Below, one piece after another: positions 16,625-25,471 of a stretch of DNA of 64,000 nt. The translations under genes and the position numbers were made by a program. Source of the stretch: VRUE01 sp963717375. Its GTDB lineage: Bacteria; Actinomycetota; Thermoleophilia; Solirubrobacterales; 70-9. The stretch lies in the NCBI GenBank assembly GCA_963717375.1, contig OY970329.1, positions 62,001 to 126,000 of the forward strand, written 5' to 3'. How positions within the stretch are numbered: position 1 is the stretch's first letter; each line of letters opens with the position of its first letter. The notes below the pieces were generated by a model. It did not search any database. It saw only the letters and a list, made by a program, of their open reading frames with translations, and was not told the origin of the DNA.

Positions 16625-17416
16625 ATGCCGCGCCTCGCCGTCCTCGGCTACCCGGTCGCCCATTCGCGCTCGCCGGCGATGCAAAACGCGGCCCTGGCCG
16701 AGCTTGGCCTTGGCTCCGAGTGGAGCTACGAGGCGATCCAGGTTGCCCCTGACGCGTTTGAGATGCGGGCGCGGGAGATGCCAGGCGATGGCTTCGTTGG
16801 CGCCAACGTCACCGTTCCCCACAAGGGGGCGGCTCTGGCTGCCGCCGATGAGCTCTCGGAGACCGCGCGGGAGATCGGCGCCGCCAACACGCTCGTCTTC
16901 GCCGGCGGTGAGATCCGCGCCGAGAACACCGATGCGGAGGGCCTGCTGCGGGCGCTGCCGGCCTCGCCGGGCGGCAAGCGGGCGCTGGTGTTGGGTGCGG
17001 GCGGCGCCGCCCGCGCCGTGGTCTGGGCCCTGCTGCGCGAGGGGGCCGAGGTTGGCGTCTGGAACCGCACCGAGCTGCGCTCCCGTCATCTCTGCGAGGA
17101 GCTGGGGGGCGAGCCGGCAGTCGATCCAGGGCCGGGAGACTACGAGCTGATCGTCAACTCGACCGCTGTAGGTCTCCGTGGCGAGGATCCCTTTACCGAG
17201 CTGCCGCTTGATCCCGGCGGCTTCTCAGCGGGGCAGACGGTCGTCGACATGGTCTACGGCGGTGAGATGACGGAGCTGCTCAAGGCCGCCGAGGCGGCTG
17301 GCGCCACCATCGTGGACGGCATCGAGATCCTGGTCCAGCAGGGCGCGCTCTCGCTCGAAATCTGGACCGGCCGCCCCGCGCCTCTAGACACCATGCGCGC
17401 CGCCGCCCGCGCCTGA
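16625..17416 (+). CDS. aroE: Shikimate dehydrogenase
   Basis: 263 residues. Substrate-binding HSRSPAM, the catalytic Lys in NVTVPHKGA, NTDAEG, the NADP-binding loop VLGAGGAARAV and the C-terminal VQQGALSLEIWTG are all present. It reduces 3-dehydroshikimate to shikimate. mltG ends 5 bp upstream. A 50-nt hairpin repeat and 40 further bases separate it from aroC. Confidence 0.95.
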   Translation: MPRLAVLGYPVAHSRSPAMQNAALAELGLGSEWSYEAIQVAPDAFEMRAREMPGDGFVGANVTVPHKGAALAAADELSETAREIGAANTLVFAGGEIRAENTDAEGLLRALPASPGGKRALVLGAGGAARAVVWALLREGAEVGVWNRTELRSRHLCEELGGEPAVDPGPGDYELIVNSTAVGLRGEDPFTELPLDPGGFSAGQTVVDMVYGGEMTELLKAAEAAGATIVDGIEILVQQGALSLEIWTGRPAPLDTMRAAARA

Positions 17417-17440
17417 CGCTCCTTTTCGCGGCGTTTGATC

Positions 17441-17490
17441 GCTGACTTCGTCTTTATGCGTCCATAGGCACCGAAAAGCGCGAACTCAGC
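17441..17490 (+). repeat. 50-nt hairpin repeat, copy A
   Basis: An imperfect inverted repeat lies between aroE and aroC. The arms begin GCTGACTTCGTCTTT and end AAAGCGCGAACTCAGC, with a central TCCATA in the loop. A second copy of identical length lies at 46611-46660. It may be a terminator, a protein-binding site or a dispersed REP-like element. Confidence 0.6.
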
Positions 17491-17530
17491 AAGCTGTCCT
17501 GTCGGCCGGTCCGCCTATAGCCTTGACGCT

Positions 17531-18697
17531 ATGAGCGTTTTTCGATTCACGACGGCGGGGGAGTCCCACGGGCCTGGCCTCGTGGCGATTGTCGAGGGGG
17601 TGCCGGCTGGGCTGGAGCTGGACCGCGAGGCACTCGACCGCGACATGGCGCGGCGCCAGCTCGGCCATGGGCGCGGCGGGCGGATGAAAATCGAGACCGA
17701 CACGGTCGAGGTCCGCTCCGGCCTCCGGCACGGGCGCACGCTCGGCAGCCCGATCGCCGTTCTCGTCGCTAACCGCGACTACGCCAACTGGGAGGAGCGG
17801 ATGAATCCATGGCCGGTCGAGGCGGAGGTGGATCAGGTCCACCTGCCGCGTCCCGGGCACGCCGACCTCGTCGGCTCCCAGAAGTACGGCCACGACGACA
17901 TTCGCAACGTGCTGGAGCGTGCCAGTGCCCGCGAGACCGCCGCCCGCGTCGCCGCCGGCTCGATCGCCCGCGGCTTCCTCACTGCGCTTGGTGTCAGCGT
18001 CCACAGCCACGTCACCCAGATCGCCTCGATTACCGCGCCGGAGCGCGCCGATCTTGCCCCCGAGGACTTCGGCGCCGTTGACGACGATCCCGTGCGCTGC
18101 CTCGACGCCGAGGCGAGCGCGGCGATGGTTGCGGAGATCAATCGCCTGCGCAAGGCCAACGAGAGCCTCGGCGGCACCTTCGAGGTGCGCGCCTTCGGCC
18201 TCGTTCCGGGCCTCGGCTCGCATATCTCTTGGGAAGATCGCCTCGACGGGCGCCTCGCCGGCGCCGTCGCCTCGATCCAGTCGATCAAGGGGGTCTCGAT
18301 CGGAGAAGCCTGGGACGTCGCCGGCCGGCCCGGCTCCGAGGCCCACGATGAGATCTTCTGGTCGCAGGAGCGCGGCTACTTCCGCGAGACCAACCACGCC
18401 GGCGGCCTCGAGGGCGGCATGACCAACGGCCTGCCGCTTTCGGTCCGCGCCGCGATCAAGCCGATCTCGACCCTGACCAAGCCGCTGCGCTCGGTCGACA
18501 CTGAAACCAAGGAGCCGGCCCAAGCACTGCGCGAGCGCACCGACTCGACCGTGGTGCCGGCGGCGGCCGTCGTCGGCGAGGCGATGGTCTGCCTCACCCT
18601 CGCCGGCGCCTACCGCGAGAAGTTCGGCGGCGACCACATCGACGACGTGCTCTCGGCGGTAGAGGCTTACAAGAAGCGCATCGACTTCCGGGGTTGA
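17531..18697 (+). CDS. aroC: Chorismate synthase
   Basis: 388 residues. Signatures of the FMN-dependent enzyme are present: the start FRFTTAGESHGPGL, RRQLGHGRGGRMKIE, GSQKYGHDDIRNVLERASAR in parts, TNHAGGLEGGMTNG and AAAVVGEAM. It makes chorismate from EPSP. The stop overlaps the start of the fused aroKB gene (TTGA). Confidence 0.97.
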   Translation: MSVFRFTTAGESHGPGLVAIVEGVPAGLELDREALDRDMARRQLGHGRGGRMKIETDTVEVRSGLRHGRTLGSPIAVLVANRDYANWEERMNPWPVEAEVDQVHLPRPGHADLVGSQKYGHDDIRNVLERASARETAARVAAGSIARGFLTALGVSVHSHVTQIASITAPERADLAPEDFGAVDDDPVRCLDAEASAAMVAEINRLRKANESLGGTFEVRAFGLVPGLGSHISWEDRLDGRLAGAVASIQSIKGVSIGEAWDVAGRPGSEAHDEIFWSQERGYFRETNHAGGLEGGMTNGLPLSVRAAIKPISTLTKPLRSVDTETKEPAQALRERTDSTVVPAAAVVGEAMVCLTLAGAYREKFGGDHIDDVLSAVEAYKKRIDFRG

Positions 18698-20229
18698 GCG
18701 TGAAGCCTGCCCTGGTTTTCATCGGCTTCATGGGCGCCGGCAAGTCGACCGCCCTTGCCGCGGCCCGCGACGGTGGGCTGAAGACGACCGAGATCGACGA
18801 GCTGATGGAAAAGGCGTTCGGCAAGCCGATCGCTACCGCTTTCGAGGAGGACGGCGAGGCCGCCTTCCGCGCTCGCGAGGCTGAGGTCGTCGGTGCCCTG
18901 CTGGACGAGGCCGACGGCGGGGCGATCGCGCTCGGCGGTGGCAGCGTGCTCTCCGAGCGGGTTCGCGAGGCACTCGGTCGCCACCTCGTCGTTTGGCTCC
19001 AGGTCGACGCGCGCGAGGCCTGGAGGCGGATCGCTCGCAGCGATCGTCCGCTCGCCAACAGTGCCGAGGGCGTGGCAAAGCTGATGGAGGAGCGCCTGCC
19101 CTACTACGACGAGCTCGCCGACGCGATCCTGCCGCCCGGAGATCGCGGGCTGATCGCCCGCGCGATGCCCTCGCTGCTTGCCCTCGCCGAGCTGCCCGCC
19201 GGGACCAAGATGCTCTGGGCCGCGAGCGCCTCGGGCGAGTACCCGGTCTTCGCCGGGCCCGGCGTGCTGGATATGGAGCTGTGGCCACTGCCAGGGCAGC
19301 GCTTTTGCGTCACCGACACAGCGGTCGGCGCCCTCTACGCCGACCAGCTCGGCCCACTCGGCGGCCGAATCGAGGTCGAGCCCGGCGAGTCGGCGAAGAC
19401 GATGGCCGAAGCCGAGCGGGTCTTGCGGGAGATGGCGAGCGCCGGGATGACCCGCGAGGACCACGTCGTCGCCCTCGGCGGCGGTGTCGTCGGTGACCTG
19501 GCCGGATTCTGCGCCCACCTCTACCAGCGCGGCGTGCAGGTGATCCAGGTACCGACCACGCTGGTCGCCCAGGTCGACTCCGCCTACGGCGGCAAGACGG
19601 GCGTCGACCTGCCCGAGGGCAAGAACTACGCCGGCGCCTACCAGCTGCCCGCTGCGGTCCTGGTCGACACTGCGACCCTTGCCAGCCTGCCCGGCGAGGA
19701 GCTCGCAGCTGGCTTCGTCGAGTTGCTGAAGACGGGCCTGTTGGCGGGCGGTGAGCTCTGGGAGCGGGCGCGCGGACTCGAGGCCCTCGATCCCGAGCAG
19801 CTCGCGGACCTGGTCTTCGCCTGCGCCCGCTACAAGTGCGAGGTAGTCGCCGCCGACGAGCGCGACGGCGGCCTGCGGGCGGTGCTCAACCTCGGCCACA
19901 CGGTCGGCCACGCGATCGAGGCGGCGAGCGGCTACCAGCGCTACCGCCACGGCGAGGCGATCGGCCTCGGCCTGCTGGCGGCGCTGCGACTCTCGGATGC
20001 TCCTCAGCTACGCGACGAGGTCGAGTCAATCCTCGCTCGCCATGACTTGCCCACCGTCCTCGACCCCGCCGTTGACGTCGACGAGACGCTCGATGCCCTG
20101 CAACGCGATAAGAAGCGCACTGTCGAGGGCGTCGGCTTCGTCCTGCTCTCGGAGCCCGGTGCGCCCCGGATCGGTGAGCTGGTCGATCCGGCTAAGGTCA
20201 GGGCCGCCGTGGAGGAGCTCTACCGATGA
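18694..20229 (+). CDS. aroKB: Bifunctional shikimate kinase / 3-dehydroquinate synthase
   Basis: 511 residues covering two normally separate enzymes. Residues 1-165 are shikimate kinase: P-loop GFMGAGKST, EIDELME, GEAAFRARE, ALGGGS, SDRPLAN and RLPYYDELA, with all substrate Arg residues kept. From about 175 it is DHQ synthase: GGGVVGDLAGF, QVPTTLVAQVDSAYGGKTGV in parts, GFVELLKTG, LNLGHTVGHAIE and YRHGEA, with the zinc His residues kept. It so performs two non-consecutive steps of the pathway. TTG 18694 overlaps the aroC stop; GTG 18700 is an alternative start. A similar AroKB fusion is known in Thermotoga. Confidence 0.95.
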   Translation: MSVKPALVFIGFMGAGKSTALAAARDGGLKTTEIDELMEKAFGKPIATAFEEDGEAAFRAREAEVVGALLDEADGGAIALGGGSVLSERVREALGRHLVVWLQVDAREAWRRIARSDRPLANSAEGVAKLMEERLPYYDELADAILPPGDRGLIARAMPSLLALAELPAGTKMLWAASASGEYPVFAGPGVLDMELWPLPGQRFCVTDTAVGALYADQLGPLGGRIEVEPGESAKTMAEAERVLREMASAGMTREDHVVALGGGVVGDLAGFCAHLYQRGVQVIQVPTTLVAQVDSAYGGKTGVDLPEGKNYAGAYQLPAAVLVDTATLASLPGEELAAGFVELLKTGLLAGGELWERARGLEALDPEQLADLVFACARYKCEVVAADERDGGLRAVLNLGHTVGHAIEAASGYQRYRHGEAIGLGLLAALRLSDAPQLRDEVESILARHDLPTVLDPAVDVDETLDALQRDKKRTVEGVGFVLLSEPGAPRIGELVDPAKVRAAVEELYR

Positions 20230-20684
20230 CAACCGCCCACAATCGCGTCGCCGTGCTGCACGGCGTCAACTTCGACATCCTCGATCGCCGCGACCCCGAG
20301 GTCTACGGCGGCCTCTCGCTGCGCGACCTGGAGACGAAGATCGAGCGCTGGGCCCACGAGTTTGGACTGGAGACGATCTTCTTCCAGACCAACTCCGAGG
20401 GCGAGTTCGTCGAGTACATGCACCGGCTGCCGGAGCTGGCCGACTCGGCGATCGTCAACGCCGGAGCTTGGTCGCACTACAGCCGGGCTATCGCCGACGC
20501 GCTCGACGTCGCCAGTTTGCCCGCGGTTGAGGTTCATCTCTCCGACGTCGACTCGCGCGAGGAGTGGCGGCGGCTCTCCGTCTTCGACGGCTTGGTCCTG
20601 GCGAAGATCTGTGGCAAGGGGCCGGACGGCTACCGCGAGGCGCTGGAGCTCCTGGCCGGCAAGCTGGGCGCGAGCGCCGGCTGA
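20226..20684 (+). CDS. aroQ: Type II 3-dehydroquinate dehydratase, divergent
   Basis: 152 residues, usual size. The N-terminal motif LHGVNFDILDRRDPEVYG corresponds to LNGPNLNLLGxREPxxYG and keeps the catalytic Asn, Arg and Tyr. VNAGAWSHYS keeps the catalytic His and VEVHLSD the Glu and His. Departures are GV for GP and NSEGEF for NHEGEL. Active-site residues are therefore intact although the sequence is far from the usual consensus. Its place between aroKB and pepQ supports the assignment. It starts inside the last codons of aroKB (ATGA overlap). Confidence 0.88.
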   Translation: MTTAHNRVAVLHGVNFDILDRRDPEVYGGLSLRDLETKIERWAHEFGLETIFFQTNSEGEFVEYMHRLPELADSAIVNAGAWSHYSRAIADALDVASLPAVEVHLSDVDSREEWRRLSVFDGLVLAKICGKGPDGYREALELLAGKLGASAG

Positions 20685-21742
20685 TGCAGGAGCGCGCCGA
20701 CCGCCTCGCGACCCTGGTCGCCGAGCGCGAGCTCGACCGCTTCCTCGTCACCGACCTGGTCAACGTCCAGTACCTGACCGGCTTCGGCGGCACCAACGGC
20801 GCCTGCGTCTGCGGCGGCGAGACGCGCGTCTTCCTCACCGACTTCCGCTACACCGAGCGGGCCGAGGCGGAGGTCGAGGGTTGGGAAGTAGTCACCGTGA
20901 AGGACGACTGGCTCGGTGGGATCGCCGAGCGGCTCGCCGGCAAGACCGGCTTTGAAGACCACCACATGTCGGTTCGGGCAAAGGCCAAACTCGAGGAGAA
21001 ACTTCCCGAGGGCATCTCGCTCGAGGGAGCGGGGGGGACGGTGGAGAAGCTGCGCCGCGTCAAGGACGAGGCCGAGCTGGCGGCGATCACCGCTGCCGCC
21101 GAGCTCGCCGACGAGGCCTGGCGCTGGTCGCTGGAACGCGGCCTCGCCGGGCGCACCGAGCTCGACGTCGCCCGCGCGGTCGAGGCCTGGATGCGCGAGC
21201 AGGGCGCCGAGCCGTCCTTCCCAACGATCGTCGCCGCGGGGCCCAACGGTGCCCTCCCACACGCCGAGCCGGGCGAGCGTGAGATCGGCCGCGGCGAGCT
21301 GGTCGTTTTCGACATGGGAGCGAAGCTCGACGGCTACTGCTCAGACGGCACTCGCACCTTCGCCACCGGCGAGCCGGGTGATCGTGCCCGCGAGGTCTAC
21401 GAGGTCGTGCGCGAGGCGCAGGAGGCGGCGCTGGCGGCAGTCACCGCCGGGGCTCGGGCCGAGGACGTCGACACCGTTGCCCGCGAGCCGATCGCGGCCG
21501 CCGGTCACGGCGAGCGTTTCGGCCACGGCCTCGGCCACGGGGTTGGGCTCGAGGTGCACGAGGAGCCGCGCGTCTCGCAGCGCTCCGAGGACGTGCTCGC
21601 GGCCGGCGAAGTGGTGACGATCGAGCCCGGGATCTACCTGCCGGGCGAGCTCGGGGTGCGAATCGAGGACCTCGTCGTCGTCGGCGAGGACGGCTATCGC
21701 AACCTCAGCGGCCTCCCCAAGCAGCTGCAGCTCGTCGACTGA
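20684..21742 (+). CDS. pepQ: Xaa-Pro aminopeptidase, M24 family
   Basis: 352 residues from ATG 20684, which shares one base with the aroQ stop. The creatinase N-terminal domain (VQYLTGFGGTNG) is followed by the pita-bread catalytic domain with all five metal ligands: two Asp in VFDMGAKLDGYCSDGTRTF (in parts), His in GHGLGHGVGLEVHE, Glu in TIEPGIY and Glu in VRIED. It trims X-Pro dipeptides or peptides. In other Actinobacteria efp follows pepQ directly; here about 3.7 kb of other genes intervene. Confidence 0.94.
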   Translation: MQERADRLATLVAERELDRFLVTDLVNVQYLTGFGGTNGACVCGGETRVFLTDFRYTERAEAEVEGWEVVTVKDDWLGGIAERLAGKTGFEDHHMSVRAKAKLEEKLPEGISLEGAGGTVEKLRRVKDEAELAAITAAAELADEAWRWSLERGLAGRTELDVARAVEAWMREQGAEPSFPTIVAAGPNGALPHAEPGEREIGRGELVVFDMGAKLDGYCSDGTRTFATGEPGDRAREVYEVVREAQEAALAAVTAGARAEDVDTVAREPIAAAGHGERFGHGLGHGVGLEVHEEPRVSQRSEDVLAAGEVVTIEPGIYLPGELGVRIEDLVVVGEDGYRNLSGLPKQLQLVD

Positions 21743-21802
21743 CGGGGCGGCTACCGGAGTGCAGAGTTAAGACCGAGCAGAGCGGGAGCCGATGAGGCAG
21801 GC

Positions 21803-22885
21803 GTGCCGCCAGCATCAAACATCCTTCGCGACGCCCTCCGCTCCGAGCGTGGCTCGGTCAGCTCGAGCGAGTCGCTTGCGGCGATCCGCGCCGAAGCGCG
21901 CCGCGAGCGTCTGCTCGACATGGAGCGGCGGATGCGGCGATACCGCGCTGCCTGCTTCGCGATCCTCGGCCTAGCCCTGGCCTCGGTCAGTGCCGAGGTC
22001 GGCTGGCTCTGGCTGGCACCGCTTGCCGCCGGCTTCTGTGGCTTCGCCGTCGCCGATCGCTTCATGCGTACCAGTTCACATCCGGGTTTATGGGTGGCCG
22101 GAGCCTGGGGCCTGCTGCCGCTGTTGTTGGCAGGTGCCGTGATCGTCAGCGGTGGGCCGACGAGCCCGGCGCTGATGTGGTTCGCGCTGCCGGCGGTCAC
22201 CCTCGGCGTCCGCTTCGAGCCGTGGGGCATGGCGCTTGGCACCGCCTATCTCCTCGTCGTCTTCCTGCTCAGCACGATCGCCGTCGATCCCGCCAGCGCG
22301 GCTGCCCACAGCCAGACCTTGATCGCCGCCGTCGCCCTCATCCTCAGCACCGTGATCCTCTCTGGCGCGCTGGTCGAGTCCGACCGGGCTCACCGGCGCC
22401 GCTCGACCCTTGATCCACTCACCGGCCTCTTCAACCGCAACGCGCTGGAGCAGCGTCTGTCCGAACTCGACGGACAGCCCAGCGGCAAGAAGGGCCTCTC
22501 ACATGCGCTGCTGCTCTGCGATCTCGACCACTTCAAGCGCGTCAACGACAAGCTCGGGCATGCAGCCGGCGACGCGGTTCTGAAGGACGTCGCCGAGACG
22601 ATGCGTGCGGTGCTCCGAGCGGGCGACTCGATCTACCGGATCGGCGGCGAGGAGATCCTCGTCATCCTCCCGGGAGCGACCGAGAAGGATGCGGTCGGGG
22701 TTGCCGAGCGCCTGCGGCGGACGGTGCGCAAGAGCCGTCCGGCTGGGGTGGAGGTAACGATCAGCATCGGCGCCGCTGTATCGGGCCCGCCGACGGTCAA
22801 CACCGACGACCTCGTCGCCCGGGCCGACGTCGCTCTTTATTCCGCCAAGGCAGGCGGCCGCGACCAGGTCTTCGTCGCCAACTAG
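21803..22885 (+). CDS. Membrane GGDEF diguanylate cyclase
   Basis: 360 residues, GTG start. A short basic N-terminus precedes about five or six membrane helices (residues 50-190) forming an uncharacterised membrane sensor. A GGDEF domain fills residues 200-358: DPLTGLFNRNAL, DLDHFKRVND, and the active loop GGEEI, where the usual final Phe is Ile. An RxxD inhibitory site (RAGD) sits five residues before the loop, so product inhibition by c-di-GMP is likely. No EAL or PilZ domain is in the window. The gene interrupts the usual pepQ-efp adjacency. Confidence 0.9.
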   Translation: MPPASNILRDALRSERGSVSSSESLAAIRAEARRERLLDMERRMRRYRAACFAILGLALASVSAEVGWLWLAPLAAGFCGFAVADRFMRTSSHPGLWVAGAWGLLPLLLAGAVIVSGGPTSPALMWFALPAVTLGVRFEPWGMALGTAYLLVVFLLSTIAVDPASAAAHSQTLIAAVALILSTVILSGALVESDRAHRRRSTLDPLTGLFNRNALEQRLSELDGQPSGKKGLSHALLLCDLDHFKRVNDKLGHAAGDAVLKDVAETMRAVLRAGDSIYRIGGEEILVILPGATEKDAVGVAERLRRTVRKSRPAGVEVTISIGAAVSGPPTVNTDDLVARADVALYSAKAGGRDQVFVAN

Positions 22886-22887
22886 CG

Positions 22888-22918
22888 CTGACGGTCCCAG
22901 ACGCCTGGGCCGCGTCAG
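22888..22918. terminator. Candidate bidirectional terminator between convergent genes
   Basis: The stem CTGACG...CGTCAG encloses CCCAG-ACGC-CTGGG. It lies between the stop codons of the GGDEF gene and the convergent M42 gene, as expected of a shared terminator. There is no T-run. Confidence 0.45.
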
Positions 22919-23971
22919 TCAGCGGCTGAGATCGACGTCGCCATTGAGGCGGGCGGCGAAGGCGGCGATCAGTTCAACCGTCGCCTCGAGGTCGGCGAGG
23001 TCGACCATCTCGACCGGGGAGTGCATGTAGCGCAGCGGGATCGAGACGAGGCTGGTCGGGATGCCCGAGCGGGCGAACTGGACCGCGTCGGCGTCGGTCC
23101 CGGTCGAGTTGCCCGTGGCGCCGATTGTGTGCTCGATTCCCTCCGCCTCGGCCGTCTCGACCAGCAGCTCGAAGACCTTGGGGGAAAGGGTGGCGCCGCG
23201 GTAGATCACCGGGCCGGATCCGAGCGAGTGGCTGCCGAGCTCCTTCTCGTCGATCCCGGGCGCGTCGGTGGCGTGGGTGACGTCGACGACGATTGCGAGG
23301 TCGGGTTTGACGGCGAAGGCTGAGGTGCGGGCGCCGAAGAGGCCGATCTCCTCCTGCACGGCGGCGATCGCGGCGAAGCTGGCGCCCTGCATCGCGCCCC
23401 GCTCGTGGCAGCGCCGCAGCGCCTCCAGGGCGACGTAGGCGCCGAGACGGTTGTCCATCGCGCGCGAGACGATGCGCTGGCCGGAGAGGGCGAGCGGGTC
23501 GGTCGCGATCACGACCGGATCGCCGACGCGGACGAGCTCGGCGGCGGCCTCGCGGCCGTCGACACCGATGTCGATATGGAGGCCCTTGAGTTCGACCACC
23601 TTCTTGCGCGCGTCGGCGTCCAGCAGGTGCAGCGGCTTGCGCCCGACCACACCCGGAACCGGGCCCTCTGGGCCCTCGATCTCGACCCGTTGGCCGACCA
23701 GGATCTGGGGGTCCCAGCCTCCTATCGGGGCGAACCAGAGGAAGCCCTTCTCGTCGATGTGGCGGACCACTAGCCCGATCTCGTCGATGTGGCCGACGAC
23801 CGCGAGCAGTGGCGAGGGCTCGCCAATCCGCGCCACCGAAGAACCGATCCCGTCGGCGGAGAGCGTCGCGAACGAGGCCGCCTCGCGCCAAACCGCGGCG
23901 GCTGGGGCCTCGTAGCCCGAGGGCCCAGCTGCGCGCAAGAGCTTGTGGAGTAGTCCAGGGGTTTCGTTCAC
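22919..23971 (-). CDS. M42 family glutamyl aminopeptidase/endoglucanase-like peptidase
   Basis: 350 residues from GTG at 23971; a TTG 24 bases upstream (23995) would add eight residues. The dinuclear metal site is complete: GHIDEIG, SRAMDNRLGAY, VQEEIGLFGA with the catalytic Glu pair, VVDVTHATD and YMHSPVEM. M42 enzymes form tetrahedral 12-mers that trim peptides in the cytosol. The gene is divergent from the SDR at 24037 and convergent with the GGDEF gene. Confidence 0.9.
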   Translation of the reverse strand: MNETPGLLHKLLRAAGPSGYEAPAAAVWREAASFATLSADGIGSSVARIGEPSPLLAVVGHIDEIGLVVRHIDEKGFLWFAPIGGWDPQILVGQRVEIEGPEGPVPGVVGRKPLHLLDADARKKVVELKGLHIDIGVDGREAAAELVRVGDPVVIATDPLALSGQRIVSRAMDNRLGAYVALEALRRCHERGAMQGASFAAIAAVQEEIGLFGARTSAFAVKPDLAIVVDVTHATDAPGIDEKELGSHSLGSGPVIYRGATLSPKVFELLVETAEAEGIEHTIGATGNSTGTDADAVQFARSGIPTSLVSIPLRYMHSPVEMVDLADLEATVELIAAFAARLNGDVDLSR

Positions 23972-24036
23972 AGGCCGGGCAGTATGTCGATTCAAAGAAA
24001 CGTCCGCATTGCGGTGATTCGAATACGGTTGCGGTC

Positions 24037-24843
24037 GTGACGCCAGCTCGGATCACTGCGTTGGTCACGGGCGCCTCGAGCGGGATCGGCGAGGCGACCG
24101 CCCGCCGGCTTGCGCGCGAGCCCGGCGCCGAGCTGATCCTCGTCGCCCGCCGCGAGGATCGCCTGCGAGCGCTGGCGCAATCGCTGCCCTGCAAGGCGAC
24201 CTACGTCGCTGCCGATCTCACCGAGGCCGACGCCCCCGAGCGCGTTCGCGCTCATGTCGGAGAGCACGGCGGCCGCTTGAGCCTGCTGGTCAACAATGCC
24301 GGCGGTTCCTGGCGCGGCGGCTTCGGCGAGGCCGGCTACGCCAACGTGCACCGCCACATGGAGCTCAACTTCGATGCCGTGGTCCGCCTCACCGAGGCGC
24401 TGCTGCCGACCCTGCGGGCCTCGGCGCCGAGCGCGATCGTCAACGTCGCCAGCACGGCCGGTCGGGTCGCCCGGGCGCGTACGGGCGCCTACTCGGCGAG
24501 CAAGTTCGCCCTGATCGGCTGGACCGACGCGCTCTTCGCCGAGGAGCGCCCGCACGGCGTCCACGTCGGCATGGTCCTGCCCGGGTTCATCGCCACTGAG
24601 GGCTTCCCGGCCACCGAGCTGCGCGAGAGAGCGCTGACCCGCTGGGTCGTCTCCAAGCCCGAGCGCGTCGCCGAGGCAATCCTCGAGGCCGGTCCAGGCG
24701 GCAAGGCCGAGCGCTACGTGCCCCGCCCCTACGCCCTCGCCGCGGTCGCCCGTATCCTCGCGCCCCGACTCGTCCGCCGGGTGCTCTCGGGCGGCTCGGC
24801 CGCCGCTCTCACCACCAGCACTGCCGCCGAAAACGGCGAGTAG
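24037..24843 (+). CDS. Short-chain dehydrogenase/reductase
   Basis: 268 residues, GTG start. Classical SDR: TGASSGIG cofactor loop near the N-terminus, NNAGG, the catalytic Ser in NVASTAG and YSASK with Tyr and Lys. The acidic or basic choice after the glycine loop (ARREDR) suggests NADP. The C-terminal 40 residues are extended and may lie on the membrane, as in DltE-like SDRs. The substrate is unknown. Divergent from the M42 gene with a 65-bp shared upstream region. Confidence 0.88.
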   Translation: MTPARITALVTGASSGIGEATARRLAREPGAELILVARREDRLRALAQSLPCKATYVAADLTEADAPERVRAHVGEHGGRLSLLVNNAGGSWRGGFGEAGYANVHRHMELNFDAVVRLTEALLPTLRASAPSAIVNVASTAGRVARARTGAYSASKFALIGWTDALFAEERPHGVHVGMVLPGFIATEGFPATELRERALTRWVVSKPERVAEAILEAGPGGKAERYVPRPYALAAVARILAPRLVRRVLSGGSAAALTTSTAAENGE

Positions 24844-24878
24844 TCCCTCGGGCCAGCGCCGAACGAGTTGCCGTGACC

Positions 24879-25373
24879 TCAGCTGAAGCTCGAGGCGCTG
24901 AGGTGGCAGTAGTGGAACTCGAAGATGAAGCTGACGTTGTTGGCTGCGTTACTGGCGCGTTCGACCCTGATCTGTTCGTGGGCGGCGAGGATCTTTTCGC
25001 CCGCTTTTAGCGCCTTTCCGAGTTTGAGCAGATTCGACTTGACGATGTCGAGGTGCTCGAACCACTTGAGCAGCCGCGCGTCGTCGGCGGCCGGCCGGGG
25101 CACGGCGGCGATCTTTTTCTCCGCTGAGCCGAAGGCGCTCGACGCCCGGATGAACTGAGCGCCGGCTTCCCTGACCGTGGCGGGCGCCTTGCTCCGCGCC
25201 TTCGTCTTCACGTTCTTGAGGATGCGCTGGTTGGCTTCCGTGTTCGCCTGGCAGATCGGCTCGACCTGTTCGACGTATTCGGCGCGGCTGGGGACTTCTT
25301 CCGCGCGGGCGCTTGCCGCAAGCAAAAGCATCGCGGCAGCGGTCAAGACGGCGATTCGAAGCGGTCCCCTCAT
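24879..25373 (-). CDS. Secreted helical protein of unknown function
   Basis: 164 residues. Residues 1-24 are a signal peptide (hydrophobic AVLTAAAMLLLAASARA). The mature part begins with VPSRAEYVEQVEPICQAN, then is helical and rich in Lys and Ala, ending FEFHYCHLSASSFS. There are two cysteines, one near each end, that could pair. Proteins with this start motif are frequent in Thermoleophilia, but no function is known to me. It is convergent with the SDR and divergent from efp. Confidence 0.65.
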   Translation of the reverse strand: MRGPLRIAVLTAAAMLLLAASARAEEVPSRAEYVEQVEPICQANTEANQRILKNVKTKARSKAPATVREAGAQFIRASSAFGSAEKKIAAVPRPAADDARLLKWFEHLDIVKSNLLKLGKALKAGEKILAAHEQIRVERASNAANNVSFIFEFHYCHLSASSFS

Positions 25374-25471
25374 CCCTGGACTTCAAACAGGCTAACGCCT
25401 GGAACGGAGCGGTTCGGCAATTTGCCGCCTCGCAGGCGGCGGGCGCGGCGGAGCACTAAGGTTCTCGCCCG

